From NCBI RefSeq assembly GCF_029542085.1, contig NZ_CP107036.1, positions 3,720,001 to 3,784,000 on the forward strand: a stretch of DNA of 64,000 nt. The letters are read 5' to 3'. Each line of letters begins with the position of its first letter. Position 1 is the first letter of the stretch. The notes beneath the pieces were generated by a model, which saw nothing but the letters and a program-made list of their open reading frames with translations, did not search any database and was not told the DNA's origin. Shown here piece by piece: positions 45,120 to 53,736 of the stretch. Origin of the DNA: Sphingobacterium sp. ML3W (GTDB lineage: Bacteria; Bacteroidota; Bacteroidia; Sphingobacteriales; Sphingobacteriaceae). Both the position numbers and the translations under genes were made by a program.

Positions 45120-46013
45120 TTAGAATACCACATCCTTCTCTGTATTGATTTTGGTCTGCCAGACGATTTTATCTTGCAGCGTTGTATAAAGAATTTCATA
45201 GTCTCCTTTACAAACGACGAAGGATCCAAAAAAATCATTTGGTTTCATTAGCCGATAGACTACCAATGTGCGCTTCCCTTCAACCTCTCCGTATGCTTTC
45301 ATCAGCATATATCCAGTTTTATTAATCTTCTCTTCAGGAATCTTATAGTCCAGATGTGAACGACTGCCATCATCAGGGCATTGTATCTCCGTCCTGCTCG
45401 GCGTAAAAACATAGCGGTCCCGATACATCGCGACATTGGATTGCACAATATCCTTCGCCCAATTGATATCATTAAAATCAGTGGGAAGCAGAAAGATCAT
45501 ACTGACCATCTTTTCCTTCCAAAGCCGATCATTGAACGGAATGACAAAATGCAATAACTTCTGTCCTTTAAATTCACTTATGCTGTAGAAATAGCGCCCT
45601 TCCTTGTTTTCCTCCCGTTGGAAAGTACTTAAGTCCAATAAATGACTTTTCTGACCTTTAACATTCGGATAGTTGTTCATCACAGCAAGCATATCATAGC
45701 TATACTTCCCTTTCAGTCTCCCTGTAAATAATACCTTGTAAGCTGTATCCTGGTAATTTAGATGCTTGAGTACATTTTTGTATTTGGCATTGACCTTGCT
45801 CACATTGATCGGTCCGGTATTCGCATCCCAATTTTCCTCCTTTAAAATATCATTCCCGAGAAATACAGCGAGTTCCTTATCAATATTGATAAAATATTCA
45901 TCCCCTTCCACCGTATAACCATTAGGTACAACCTGATAGGACTTGCAGGACAATAAAACAAAACACAGAAACAAGACAATAAATACAAGCAATGTTCTCT
46001 CTTTTCTAAACAT
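45120..46013 (-). CDS. Predicted lipoprotein in the BlaI/BlaR1-like operon
   Basis: A 297-residue protein with signal MFRKERTLLVFIVLFLCFVL and lipobox LLSC (Cys23), so it is a predicted lipoprotein. The mature sequence is beta-rich, with no recognised domain or catalytic motif. Visible features are GRLKGKYSYDMLAVMNNYPN and the Cys-containing TEIQCPDDGSRSHLDYK. It starts 12 bases after the membrane peptidase gene and is thus the third gene of the BlaI-like operon. It may be a target or signal partner of that system (inference). Family not identified. Confidence 0.78.
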   Translation of the reverse strand: MFRKERTLLVFIVLFLCFVLLSCKSYQVVPNGYTVEGDEYFINIDKELAVFLGNDILKEENWDANTGPINVSKVNAKYKNVLKHLNYQDTAYKVLFTGRLKGKYSYDMLAVMNNYPNVKGQKSHLLDLSTFQREENKEGRYFYSISEFKGQKLLHFVIPFNDRLWKEKMVSMIFLLPTDFNDINWAKDIVQSNVAMYRDRYVFTPSRTEIQCPDDGSRSHLDYKIPEEKINKTGYMLMKAYGEVEGKRTLVVYRLMKPNDFFGSFVVCKGDYEILYTTLQDKIVWQTKINTEKDVVF

Positions 46014-46025
46014 CCGATCGATCTC

Positions 46026-48071
46026 CTACGATTTAATCTTTTGCACCTTTACCCCCTCCCAACGATAAACATTATAAAGATCTGCATTCCTCTTCATTAC
46101 CCTTAACGTCAGTTCATATTGATTTTTAATTGGACTACCATCAAGAATACCGGGTTTCCACTTTGCTCCACGCTGCAACAATCGAACAAGCTCATCACCC
46201 GCCTTCGTACTAGGAGTACTGATTACTTTAAAATTATTCAGTTGTCCATTTTTTTCGACGACAAACTGCACAACGACGTTCCCGTCTTCACCTGTCGAAT
46301 TTGGATTAAAATTCTTCATGACATAATCACGCAATGCAATCATCCCTCCAATAGGTTCCGATGTTACATCAACACGAGTATAATTTTTCACATATTCACC
46401 ATCAGGTTTAAATTTGAAATAAAAAGCTGCCTTTGACTCGACGGGAACACCATTTTCCAAAACCGGATCCCATTTGGACTGTGACAATAATTTCGTTGCT
46501 TGATCTCTAAACTCTTTGCCAAGATCCGTACTAACAATTAAAGACTTTATAGTACCATCAGGATTAATTGTGAAAACACTTTCAATGATCGGATCAATAT
46601 CTTTATTGGATATTGATCTTGGCATTTTAAAATTTTTGGCAAACCAAGTTCTCAACCCTTCATAACCAAGTTTTGGTTCAGCCCATACCTTGCCAGATTT
46701 GTTTGGCTTATCTTCTCCCTGACTCAAGTTTAAACGGATAGGTAAAGTATAAGCAACACGAACTTTTCTACCATTTTGCACTCCGGAACTCCATTTCTCT
46801 GCTCTTCTCATTAACTTTAATGCAGCTTCGCCGGTACCATAGCCCAACTCTTTTTTGATTTTGAGATCCGTTAAGCTTCCATCCCGCTCCACGACAAATG
46901 AAATTTCAATAACACCATTCACTGCATTTTCCAATGCGGCTTTCGGATAATCATAGTTGTTGGAAACCCAAGTCATAAATTTACGCATTCCACCTACTGG
47001 TTCGGGAATAACTTCGACCTCAGTAAAAATAGCATTCGCCATAGGATTTGTCGTATCTTGCTGAATCAACTTGCCTCCCTCACTGTTTAATGCAATATGA
47101 CCTTCGATACCAGGTTGAATAGGCTCAACAATAGCAGTCAATTTGGATTTAGGTGTTTCGTTTGCCTCCATTAACTTTTCAAGATCTGTAGCTACATCTT
47201 TTGCTCCTGCGATCTCCACCTGATTGATCGAACTTTCAACATCTGAAACAATATCCTTTGCACGCGTGGTATTGAATACCAGTGTAGACCCAACTACAAC
47301 TAGCAGCATTGGCAATACAGCGGTATATAACAAACGCTTTTTCCGTGCTGATTTATTCTTAAATAACATCATAATTCTTTTCTTTAAAAATGAATGATTA
47401 GAAAACTCATGCGTCAGTGGTAAATGATCCACCTGCAACGCATGAGCGACCAGCATTTCGGCATAGGCCACCTTATCTGTCGAACAGATTTCGTCGGCAA
47501 TACATTCATGCTGGAACTTTAACTCCTTTTGAAAGAAATATAAAATCGGATTAAACCAGTTGAAAATTTTCAACAGCTCCATCACAAGCAAATCATAAGA
47601 GTGCCCCTGATCGACATGAACACGCTCATGTGATTCAATACTACTTTTCTCCTTGATAGACTCTCCAATAATGATTTTATTGAAAAATGAGAAACTTAGA
47701 TAATCATGTTCATCCCGTAATGCACGCACCAACAGTATCACCCGAAATAGCAACAACGTGAAAGCAATTGCAACACCTAGCCAATATACATAAGTCAAGA
47801 TGTCTATCAAGGAAATTGGTTGCTCTTTGGGGCTATTGATGGCGATCTCCATATAGCCACTCAAATCCACCATAGGTATGGAGTACGCGATTATCTCTGC
47901 TTTCGGTAATTCTATAAATATCCCGATGGGTGCCAATAGCGAGAAAAATATCATCCCAATCAAATAGACGCGATTCCATTGAAAGAAGGTGAGTTTTCGA
48001 AAAATCAGCCTATAGAGCGCAAAGCTGATAATCAATGAAACATTGACAATCAATAAGTAAATCATAATCAA
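46026..48071 (-). CDS. BlaR1-like M56 membrane peptidase with three TonB_C-type domains
   Basis: A 681-residue protein. The N-terminal part has helices near 3-21, 34-54, 90-115 and a fourth at about 245-268. A cytoplasmic M56 zinc-protease site comprises HERVH (148-152) and the downstream HECIADE. After TM4 come three repeats resembling the TonB C-terminal domain: EVIPEPVGGMRKFMTWVSNN onward (about 345-450), a degenerate second (about 460-560) and DVTSEPIGGMIALRDYVMKN onward (about 575-670). The beta-lactam-binding sensor domain of true BlaR1 is absent. By analogy the protease cleaves the adjacent BlaI-type repressor after an envelope signal. The signal sensed by the TonB-like repeats is unknown. 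Confidence 0.9.
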   Translation of the reverse strand: MIMIYLLIVNVSLIISFALYRLIFRKLTFFQWNRVYLIGMIFFSLLAPIGIFIELPKAEIIAYSIPMVDLSGYMEIAINSPKEQPISLIDILTYVYWLGVAIAFTLLLFRVILLVRALRDEHDYLSFSFFNKIIIGESIKEKSSIESHERVHVDQGHSYDLLVMELLKIFNWFNPILYFFQKELKFQHECIADEICSTDKVAYAEMLVAHALQVDHLPLTHEFSNHSFLKKRIMMLFKNKSARKKRLLYTAVLPMLLVVVGSTLVFNTTRAKDIVSDVESSINQVEIAGAKDVATDLEKLMEANETPKSKLTAIVEPIQPGIEGHIALNSEGGKLIQQDTTNPMANAIFTEVEVIPEPVGGMRKFMTWVSNNYDYPKAALENAVNGVIEISFVVERDGSLTDLKIKKELGYGTGEAALKLMRRAEKWSSGVQNGRKVRVAYTLPIRLNLSQGEDKPNKSGKVWAEPKLGYEGLRTWFAKNFKMPRSISNKDIDPIIESVFTINPDGTIKSLIVSTDLGKEFRDQATKLLSQSKWDPVLENGVPVESKAAFYFKFKPDGEYVKNYTRVDVTSEPIGGMIALRDYVMKNFNPNSTGEDGNVVVQFVVEKNGQLNNFKVISTPSTKAGDELVRLLQRGAKWKPGILDGSPIKNQYELTLRVMKRNADLYNVYRWEGVKVQKIKS

Positions 48072-48094
48072 AAGTTTATAAGAGGTGGTTGTTG

Positions 48095-48463
48095 TTATTT
48101 ATTCTGTTGGATGATCGAAAGAATATCGTTTAATTCTTTGACATCCAATTTATTCTCTTCCAGAAAATAAGAAAGCATACTTTTGGGAGAATTATCAAAA
48201 TAATTATTCAACAACTTACCAGTGATTCCTTTTTTATATTCCTCTTTTGAGATCTTCGGCAAATACTGATGGCTTTTACCAAAAGACTCATGCGACACAA
48301 AACCCTTGGTTTCGAGAATACGCACTATCGTTGAAACTGTATTGTAAGCAGGTTTCGGTTCAGGTAGTCGGTCAATGATATCTTTGACAAAACCACGCTC
48401 CATTTCCCAAAGCTCCTGCATGATCTGTTCTTCTGCTTTAGTCAATTCTTTAAAATCTTCCAT
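48095..48463 (-). CDS. BlaI/MecI-family transcriptional repressor
   Basis: A 122-residue winged-helix protein. LTKAEEQIMQELWEMERGFV at the N-terminus, then PAYNTVSTIVRILETKGFV (recognition helix and wing), are the BlaI/MecI (Penicillinase_R) pattern. The C-terminal helices mediate dimerisation and contain the protease-sensitive region in relatives. It precedes the M56 peptidase gene by 23 bases and is surely its partner. A TGTA/TACA palindrome lies 25 bases upstream of the start codon, consistent with autorepression. Confidence 0.94.
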   Translation of the reverse strand: MEDFKELTKAEEQIMQELWEMERGFVKDIIDRLPEPKPAYNTVSTIVRILETKGFVSHESFGKSHQYLPKISKEEYKKGITGKLLNNYFDNSPKSMLSYFLEENKLDVKELNDILSIIQQNK

Positions 48464-48487
48464 AACTCCTTATTATTAACAGTACTG

Positions 48488-48503
48488 TTGTAATCGATTA
48501 CAA
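48488..48503 (-). promoter_or_regulatory. Probable BlaI-type operator
   Basis: TTGTAATCGATTACAA is a perfect 16-bp palindrome containing TGTA...TACA half-sites, the core recognised by BlaI/MecI proteins. It is just upstream of the repressor gene, so autoregulation is expected. Confidence 0.65.
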
Positions 48504-48508
48504 TACAA

Positions 48509-48556
48509 GTATATAACTAAAGAAATAGTTTTACAACTATTTCTTTAGTTATATAC
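48509..48556. repeat. Perfect 48-bp palindrome upstream of the BlaI-like operon
   Basis: Two exact 22-base arms (48509-48530, beginning GTATATAACTAAAG, and 48535-48556) flank a four-base centre TTAC. It lies between the end of arfB and the BlaI-type operator. It could terminate arfB transcription, be a second repressor site, or block read-through; the sequence alone cannot decide. Confidence 0.8.
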
Positions 48557-48612
48557 ACAAAACATTGATTATTAATATAATAAAATTTAACCAAACACTT
48601 TTTGATAACGAA

Positions 48613-49017
48613 TTAATCCTCAAAACTTCGTTTACGTGAAGCTTTCAATTGGGATTGTTGCTTCTTCCGATCCAATCTTTTTAGCACACTGGAATAAGGT
48701 ATTTTGGTTTTCTTTCTTGGTTTGGAGGGCACAAGCGCATCTTTCAATAAGTTAAGAAAACGACCTATGGCTATTTCTTTATTTCGTACTTGTGAGCGGT
48801 CCGTATCCGATTCCAATTGCAATACTCCCTCTTTATTGATACGATTCGAAAGCTTCTCAGCCACCACAGCCTTTTCTTCTACCGAAAAAATTGCAGACTG
48901 CTCCACATTCCATTGTAGGGTAACTTTGGAGGATACCTTATTAACATGTTGTCCCCCTGCTCCTCCCGATCTTGAAAATTTAAAGGTCAGCTCCCCTATT
49001 AATCCTGTTATATTCAT
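48613..49017 (-). CDS. arfB: ArfB-type peptidyl-tRNA hydrolase (stalled-ribosome rescue)
   Basis: A 134-residue protein with the release-factor catalytic motif GGQ at 21-23 in FSRSGGAGGQHVNKVSSKV. It also has the basic C-terminal tail (SVLKRLDRKKQQSQ, then KASRKRS) that ArfB threads into the empty mRNA channel. It hydrolyses peptidyl-tRNA on ribosomes lacking a stop codon. The codon-recognition domain of full release factors is absent. Its start overlaps the DUF1003 stop by four bases (ATGA), implying translational coupling. Confidence 0.92.
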   Translation of the reverse strand: MNITGLIGELTFKFSRSGGAGGQHVNKVSSKVTLQWNVEQSAIFSVEEKAVVAEKLSNRINKEGVLQLESDTDRSQVRNKEIAIGRFLNLLKDALVPSKPRKKTKIPYSSVLKRLDRKKQQSQLKASRKRSFED

Positions 49018-49733
49018 TTGTTTTTAAACGCTTCTTCTATTTTTTCCATTTTCTGCAACAGGAAGCCCAATTTTTCTACTTGGTCACGCTGCACATCAAC
49101 GAGTTCCTGCTCTTTTCTAATAATGAGGTGATCAATTTTCTCATGTAGTTCCCTGATTTCAAGCTCGGCCTTCAGATTAACCATATAATCATTCCGCGCC
49201 CGCTCGCGATCCTTGGCTTCTTGCCTATTTTGGCTCATCATGATCACCGGGGCCTGCAGCGCAGCCACACAGGACAAGATCAGATTAAGCAAAATAAATG
49301 GATAAGGGTCAAAACCTTTATTATTTAACCAATACATATTGACCGCGATCCAGATCAGCAAAAATACAACGAAAGAAATAATGAACGTCCAACTTCCTCC
49401 AAATTCAGCGACTTTGTCTGCGACACGTTCACCTACTGAGGCTGCTGTTGCTCCATCGTTATCCATGCTAGCGCTAATGACCTTATTGTCCTTAAAGCTC
49501 TGTATAACTTGTTGATCCAGTTGGCTGAGTTGTCCCGACTCATCTTTTAAAAATTCAGTAATATAAGCTTCCTTAAACCGTGTCAGTTCTGTCGCGGCAA
49601 TATATTTATCTTTCCCAAAATTTGGATATTCCTTCCGGATTAATTTAAAAATGGGTTGTCGAATAGAAGCTCCCAAAATACGTTGTTCCAAAGGGAATTG
49701 TTGCCCTGAGATAGCACTGATAAAATTGTCCAT
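49014..49733 (-). CDS. DUF1003 membrane protein
   Basis: A 239-residue protein. Two helices (about 115-137 and 147-165) carry the DUF1003 pattern: GGSWTFIISFVVFLLIWIAV, then NKGFDPYPFILLNLILSCVA and LQAPVIMMSQNRQEAKDRER. An N-terminal soluble part (1-105) and a long C-terminal coiled coil (ELEIRELHEKIDHLIIRKEQ) frame them. The family is widespread and of unknown function; the coiled coil probably lies in the cytoplasm. It is translationally coupled to arfB. Confidence 0.88.
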   Translation of the reverse strand: MDNFISAISGQQFPLEQRILGASIRQPIFKLIRKEYPNFGKDKYIAATELTRFKEAYITEFLKDESGQLSQLDQQVIQSFKDNKVISASMDNDGATAASVGERVADKVAEFGGSWTFIISFVVFLLIWIAVNMYWLNNKGFDPYPFILLNLILSCVAALQAPVIMMSQNRQEAKDRERARNDYMVNLKAELEIRELHEKIDHLIIRKEQELVDVQRDQVEKLGFLLQKMEKIEEAFKNK

Positions 49734-49837
49734 ATACCGCTTAAATGTCTACTTAAAGATAATGCTTTTTAAGTAATCAAAAAATTCACAAAACTATGGC
49801 AATTGGTTTTTGTTATTTTAGGCATAAATAGTCGAAA

Positions 49838-49917
49838 TTTGCAACACAAAAATTAGAGATGAAACCATCTTGATTTATTCCGTTCAATAAAGGCTGATTA
49901 AATCTGGTTGCTTCATC
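49838..49917 (+). repeat. Dispersed palindromic repeat, copy B
   Basis: This copy corresponds to 10263-10392 in the permease array. The left arm 49858-49880 (GATGAAACCATC, then TTGATTTATTC) and right arm 49896-49917 (GATTAAATC...GCTTCATC) form an imperfect hairpin with a 15-base loop. It ends 24 bases before the bshA start codon. Similarity to the other copy includes the AGATGAAAA around the start codon. Confidence 0.6.
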
Positions 49918-49941
49918 TGCTTTAAAAATCAATTCATAAAG

Positions 49942-51084
49942 ATGAAAATAGGCATTGTTTGTTATCCCACGTTTGGTGGCAGTGGTGTTGTGGCAACGGA
50001 ATTAGGAAAGGCTTTGGCAGCCAATGGACATGAGATCCATTTTATAACCTACCGACAACCTGCACGCCTAGATTTCTTTTCGGAAAACCTTTATTACCAC
50101 GAAGTTGCAGTATCTCAATATCCACTTTTTGACTTTTTACCTTACGAATCAGCGCTGGCCAGTAAACTGGTTGATGTCGTACGTTTTGAGAAGCTGGATC
50201 TGATCCATGTGCATTATGCCATTCCCCATGCTTCAGCTGCATTCATGGCAAAACAAATATTACTGACGACTTATGGTATTAATATTCCTGTGGTAACCAC
50301 TCTCCATGGTACAGATATTACACTGGTTGGAAAAGATAAAAGCTTTAGTCCTGTCGTCACCTTCTCGATCAATCAGTCAGACGGTGTAACCGCAGTTTCA
50401 CAAAATCTAAAAGATGAGACACTCCGGTATTTTGATATCTCTAGAGATATTAAAGTGATTACCAACTTCATCGATCTCGATCGATTCAGCAACAGGGACC
50501 GCTCCCATTTCAAAAAAGCGATTGCTCCGGGCAATGAGCGTATCTTGGTTCATACTTCCAATTTTAGAAAAGTAAAAAATACAGAAGACGTCATCCGTAT
50601 ATTTAAGAAAGTACATGATGTCATCCCCTCCAAACTATTAATGGTTGGTGATGGTCCTGAACGTCGCAACGCGGAGGAACTGTCCAGAGAATTGGATGTA
50701 TGTATGGATGTTCGTTTTTTGGGTAAACAGGATGCTGTTGAAGAAATCTTGTCCGTTTCCGACCTTTTCTTGATGCCTTCGAGCTCCGAGAGCTTTGGTT
50801 TGGCGGCCTTAGAGGCAATGGCTTGCCAGGTTCCGGTTGTTTCATCCAATACAGGTGGATTGCCCGAACTGAATGAAAACGGTGTAACGGGATTTTTGAG
50901 CAATGTGGGCGATGTGGATGATATGGCCAAGAATGCGATCTATATTTTGGAAGATGCTGACAGATTGGAGAAATTTAAAGAAGCAGCATTAAATCATGCA
51001 AAAAAATTCCAATTGTCCAATATCATGCCTTTATACGAACAATATTACCGCGAAGTGATTGATCAAACAACAAAAGCGCAATAA
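49942..51084 (+). CDS. bshA: N-acetyl-alpha-D-glucosaminyl L-malate synthase BshA
   Basis: A 380-residue GT4 glycosyltransferase that joins GlcNAc from UDP-GlcNAc to L-malate, the first step of bacillithiol synthesis. MKIGIVCYPTFGGSGVVATE and HFITYRQPARL are strongly diagnostic of BshA. VTTLHGTDITLVG, the VSSNTGGLPELNENGVTGF loop and ESFGLAALEAMACQVPVVSS complete the GT-B fold. The other bsh genes are not adjacent. The ATG is immediately preceded by a structured repeat. pyrH follows after 74 bases. Confidence 0.95.
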   Translation: MKIGIVCYPTFGGSGVVATELGKALAANGHEIHFITYRQPARLDFFSENLYYHEVAVSQYPLFDFLPYESALASKLVDVVRFEKLDLIHVHYAIPHASAAFMAKQILLTTYGINIPVVTTLHGTDITLVGKDKSFSPVVTFSINQSDGVTAVSQNLKDETLRYFDISRDIKVITNFIDLDRFSNRDRSHFKKAIAPGNERILVHTSNFRKVKNTEDVIRIFKKVHDVIPSKLLMVGDGPERRNAEELSRELDVCMDVRFLGKQDAVEEILSVSDLFLMPSSSESFGLAALEAMACQVPVVSSNTGGLPELNENGVTGFLSNVGDVDDMAKNAIYILEDADRLEKFKEAALNHAKKFQLSNIMPLYEQYYREVIDQTTKAQ

Positions 51085-51158
51085 ATATCATTTTTGACCT
51101 TAAGGGTTGAAAAAAAAATTTTATCTTTGACCTTTGGAAAATTTCCAAAAAAACAATT

Positions 51159-51863
51159 ATGAAATACAAACGTATCTTATTAAAACTTAGCGGTGAATCC
51201 TTAATGGGTGACCAAAGCTATGGTATCGATATTAACCGTGTATCACAATACGCTAATGATATCAAAGAAATTCACGATCAAGGTTTAGAAATAGCAATTG
51301 TTATCGGTGGTGGTAACATTTACCGCGGTTTGAGTGCTGAAAAATCAGGGATGGACCGTGTTCAAGCAGACTATATGGGAATGCTTGCCACTGTAATCAA
51401 CAGTATGGCACTTCAAGATGCTCTTGAAAAAGTAGGGAAAAAGACACGTTTGCTAACGGCTATCAAGATGGAGCAGATCTGTGAACCATTCATTCGCAGA
51501 AGAGCTGTACGCCACTTGGAAAAAGGCCGTATTGTTATTTTCGGAGCTGGTACCGGAAACCCATATTTCACGACGGATACAGCAGCTTCTTTGCGCGCAA
51601 TTGAAATCAACGCGGATGCTGTACTAAAAGGAACACGTGTAGATGGTATCTATACTGCTGACCCAGAGAAAGATCCTAGCGCAACAAAATTCGAAGAAAT
51701 CTCATTCACGGAGGTATACGAGAAAGGATTAAATGTAATGGATATGACTGCCTTTACCCTTTGTCAAGAAAACAAATTACCAATCATTGTATTTGACATG
51801 AACAAACCCGGCAATTTATTGAAACTTGCCAATGGTGAACATGTTGGAACTGTGGTAAAATAA
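51159..51863 (+). CDS. pyrH: UMP kinase
   Basis: A 234-residue cytoplasmic kinase that phosphorylates UMP to [20 protein letters not shown] (phosphate loop), [31 protein letters not shown] and [19 protein letters not shown] are the bacterial PyrH signatures (amino-acid-kinase fold, hexamer, GTP-activated in relatives). frr starts 28 bases downstream, the usual pairing. A TATCTTTG element at 51122-51129 is a possible -7 promoter element, but no well-spaced -33 TTG was found. Confidence 0.97.
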   Translation: MKYKRILLKLSGESLMGDQSYGIDINRVSQYANDIKEIHDQGLEIAIVIGGGNIYRGLSAEKSGMDRVQADYMGMLATVINSMALQDALEKVGKKTRLLTAIKMEQICEPFIRRRAVRHLEKGRIVIFGAGTGNPYFTTDTAASLRAIEINADAVLKGTRVDGIYTADPEKDPSATKFEEISFTEVYEKGLNVMDMTAFTLCQENKLPIIVFDMNKPGNLLKLANGEHVGTVVK

Positions 51864-51891
51864 TTAATATCTGTAAAAAACGTAATCTTAT

Positions 51892-52455
51892 ATGAACGAA
51901 CTAATTTCAATTGAATTGGACGATTGTAAAGACAAGATGTCCAAAGCAGTTGCTCACACGGAGTCAGAATTAACAAAAATTCGTGCCGGTAAAGCTTCTC
52001 CATCTATGTTAGATGGTATTTCAGTCGATTATTATGGTAGTGCTACTCCACTTTCACAAGTAGCTAACATCAATACTACTGACGCTCGGACTATTGTCAT
52101 CCAACCTTGGGAAAAATCGCTCATCAACGCAATTGAAAAAGCAATTACGGATGCTAATCTTGGTGTCAACCCACAGAATGATGGTATTGTGATCCGTTTG
52201 AATATCCCGCCTTTGACAGAAGAAAGAAGACGTGACTTGGTGAAAAAAGTAAAGGAAGAGACTGAAAGAGGCCGTATAGGTATCCGTAACATCCGCAAAG
52301 ACACCAATGAGTCCATCAAAAAATTAAAAAATGATGGTGCCTCAGAAGACGAAATCAAAACCGCTGAAGGGGAGGTCCAAAAATTGACTGATGCATACAT
52401 TGTAAAAGTTGATAATCTGTCTGAACTGAAAGAAAAAGATATCATGACTGTTTAA
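51892..52455 (+). CDS. frr: Ribosome recycling factor
   Basis: A 187-residue, tRNA-shaped protein that splits post-termination ribosomes with EF-G. The order is typical: HTESELTKIRAGKASPSMLD, VDYYGSATPLSQVANI, RTIVIQPWEKSLINAIEKAI, then IRLNIPPLTEERRRDLVKKV and a C-terminal helix. Length is normal. It is co-transcribed with pyrH, and a strong terminator follows after 21 bases. Confidence 0.98.
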   Translation: MNELISIELDDCKDKMSKAVAHTESELTKIRAGKASPSMLDGISVDYYGSATPLSQVANINTTDARTIVIQPWEKSLINAIEKAITDANLGVNPQNDGIVIRLNIPPLTEERRRDLVKKVKEETERGRIGIRNIRKDTNESIKKLKNDGASEDEIKTAEGEVQKLTDAYIVKVDNLSELKEKDIMTV

Positions 52456-52476
52456 GTCCTTATTCTTAAACACACA

Positions 52477-52518
52477 AAACGAGGATGTTCAAAAGCTTGG
52501 ACATCCTCGTTTTTTTTT
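52477..52518 (+). terminator. Intrinsic terminator after frr
   Basis: AAACGAGGATGT pairs with ACATCCTCGTTT, followed by a long T-run. Confidence 0.9.
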
Positions 52519-52709
52519 ATTGCTGTTTGTATCCTCCCCCTCCCTTTAGTAAATGTGCAATTTTCAGCGGGTTTGTTTTTACTTTTTACACAAGCTCTTT
52601 CTTGTTTTCTGATAATTCAATATTATCCTTTCACAAAAATATTCCACCATGTTTTATTGATTTTTGAACAAAATAATTGTACATTGTACACTAACACATA
52701 ATCAGTTAT

Positions 52710-53693
52710 ATGATGAACAATTCTCGCCGTCAATTTTTAAAGCAAGCTGGAATAGGTCTTTCGGCAGCTTATCTGATGCCCAACTTGATATCTTGTCAAA
52801 ATAAAACGGGTGCTGTCAGTGACAATCCATTGCAAAATATAGGGGTACAGCTGTACTCCATACGTGATTTGATGGATAAAGATCCGAAAGGTTCTTTGGA
52901 GCAGGTCGCAAAAATTGGCTACAAACATGTCGAGCTTTATGGCATAGATCCTACTGCCAAACAGTTCTGGAAATTATCCTATAAAGAGTTAAAAAAGATT
53001 CTGGATGACAATGGCCTAAAAACGCACTCAGGACACTATGATATGTCTAAATATCTCAGTAAATCACATACCGATAAAGAAGATTTAGCAGTTTACTTTG
53101 ATGCAGCAAAAGAACTCGGACAGGAATATGTGATTGCGCCAGTGACACCAATGTTCGACATTAATGCGCTTAAAAAAGATGACTATCTTTATGCCGCCGA
53201 ACAGCTCAATAAGGCCGGTGAACAAGCAAAAAAGCTGGGGCTAAAGGTTGCTTACCACAACCATTTTTGGGAATTTAGGGACTTAGGAAACAATGCTACA
53301 GGTGAAGATGTCATGTTGGCTTTTACGGAACCTGATCTTGTCGATTTTGAGCTTGATCTTTTCTGGGCTGAGAAAGCTGGGAAAAACCCTATATCCATAT
53401 TTGAAAAATTCCCCAATAGATTTAAACTATGGCATGTGAAGGATATGGACCGTACAAAATCAAATCCGATCGAATGGCCTAAGGATGGTAAGTTACCGGT
53501 TGAACAGATCTTTAAAGATATCAAATATACCGAAGTTGGTACCGGAAGTATCCCTTTCCCCGAAATTGTCAAAGAAAAGGTTAAATCGGGTCTGAAATAC
53601 GCTTTCGTAGAGCAAGACGACATCTACATGCCGAACAAGATGGAAAGTCTTAAGAAAAGCTACGATTACGTTCAGGCAAATCTTATCAAATAA
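52710..53693 (+). CDS. Tat-exported sugar phosphate isomerase/epimerase-like lipoprotein
   Basis: A 327-residue protein. The N-terminus NNSRRQFLKQAGIGLSAAYL is a twin-arginine signal and ends in LISCQNK, a lipobox (Cys29 if the first ATG is used). It is thus a probable Tat-exported lipoprotein. The rest is an AP endonuclease family 2 / xylose-isomerase-like TIM barrel: IGVQLYSIRDLM, HVELYGID, LGLKVAYHNHFWEF, VDFELDLFWAEKAG, FKLWHVKDMD and YAFVEQDD supply likely metal ligands. The substrate is unknown, possibly a sugar or inositol derivative. It is a single gene between two terminators. An ATG one codon in is an equal alternative start. Confidence 0.88.
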   Translation: MMNNSRRQFLKQAGIGLSAAYLMPNLISCQNKTGAVSDNPLQNIGVQLYSIRDLMDKDPKGSLEQVAKIGYKHVELYGIDPTAKQFWKLSYKELKKILDDNGLKTHSGHYDMSKYLSKSHTDKEDLAVYFDAAKELGQEYVIAPVTPMFDINALKKDDYLYAAEQLNKAGEQAKKLGLKVAYHNHFWEFRDLGNNATGEDVMLAFTEPDLVDFELDLFWAEKAGKNPISIFEKFPNRFKLWHVKDMDRTKSNPIEWPKDGKLPVEQIFKDIKYTEVGTGSIPFPEIVKEKVKSGLKYAFVEQDDIYMPNKMESLKKSYDYVQANLIK

Positions 53694-53729
53694 AAAAGGG
53701 AAGCAAATGCTTCCCTTTTTTATTTGATA
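53684..53729. terminator. Bidirectional terminator between the isomerase gene and purE
   Basis: TATCAAATAAAAAAGGGAAG-C pairs exactly with its complement at 53709-53729 around an AAAT loop. A- and T-runs on either side serve both converging genes. Confidence 0.92.
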
Positions 53730-53736
53730 AATCCCC

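Noticed and set aside
51092..51129. Promoter for pyrH (TTTTTG / TATCTTTG)
   Set aside because: The -7 element is good, but the two available TTG elements are 12 and 25 bases away, outside the 17-23 range, so only the -7 element is mentioned.
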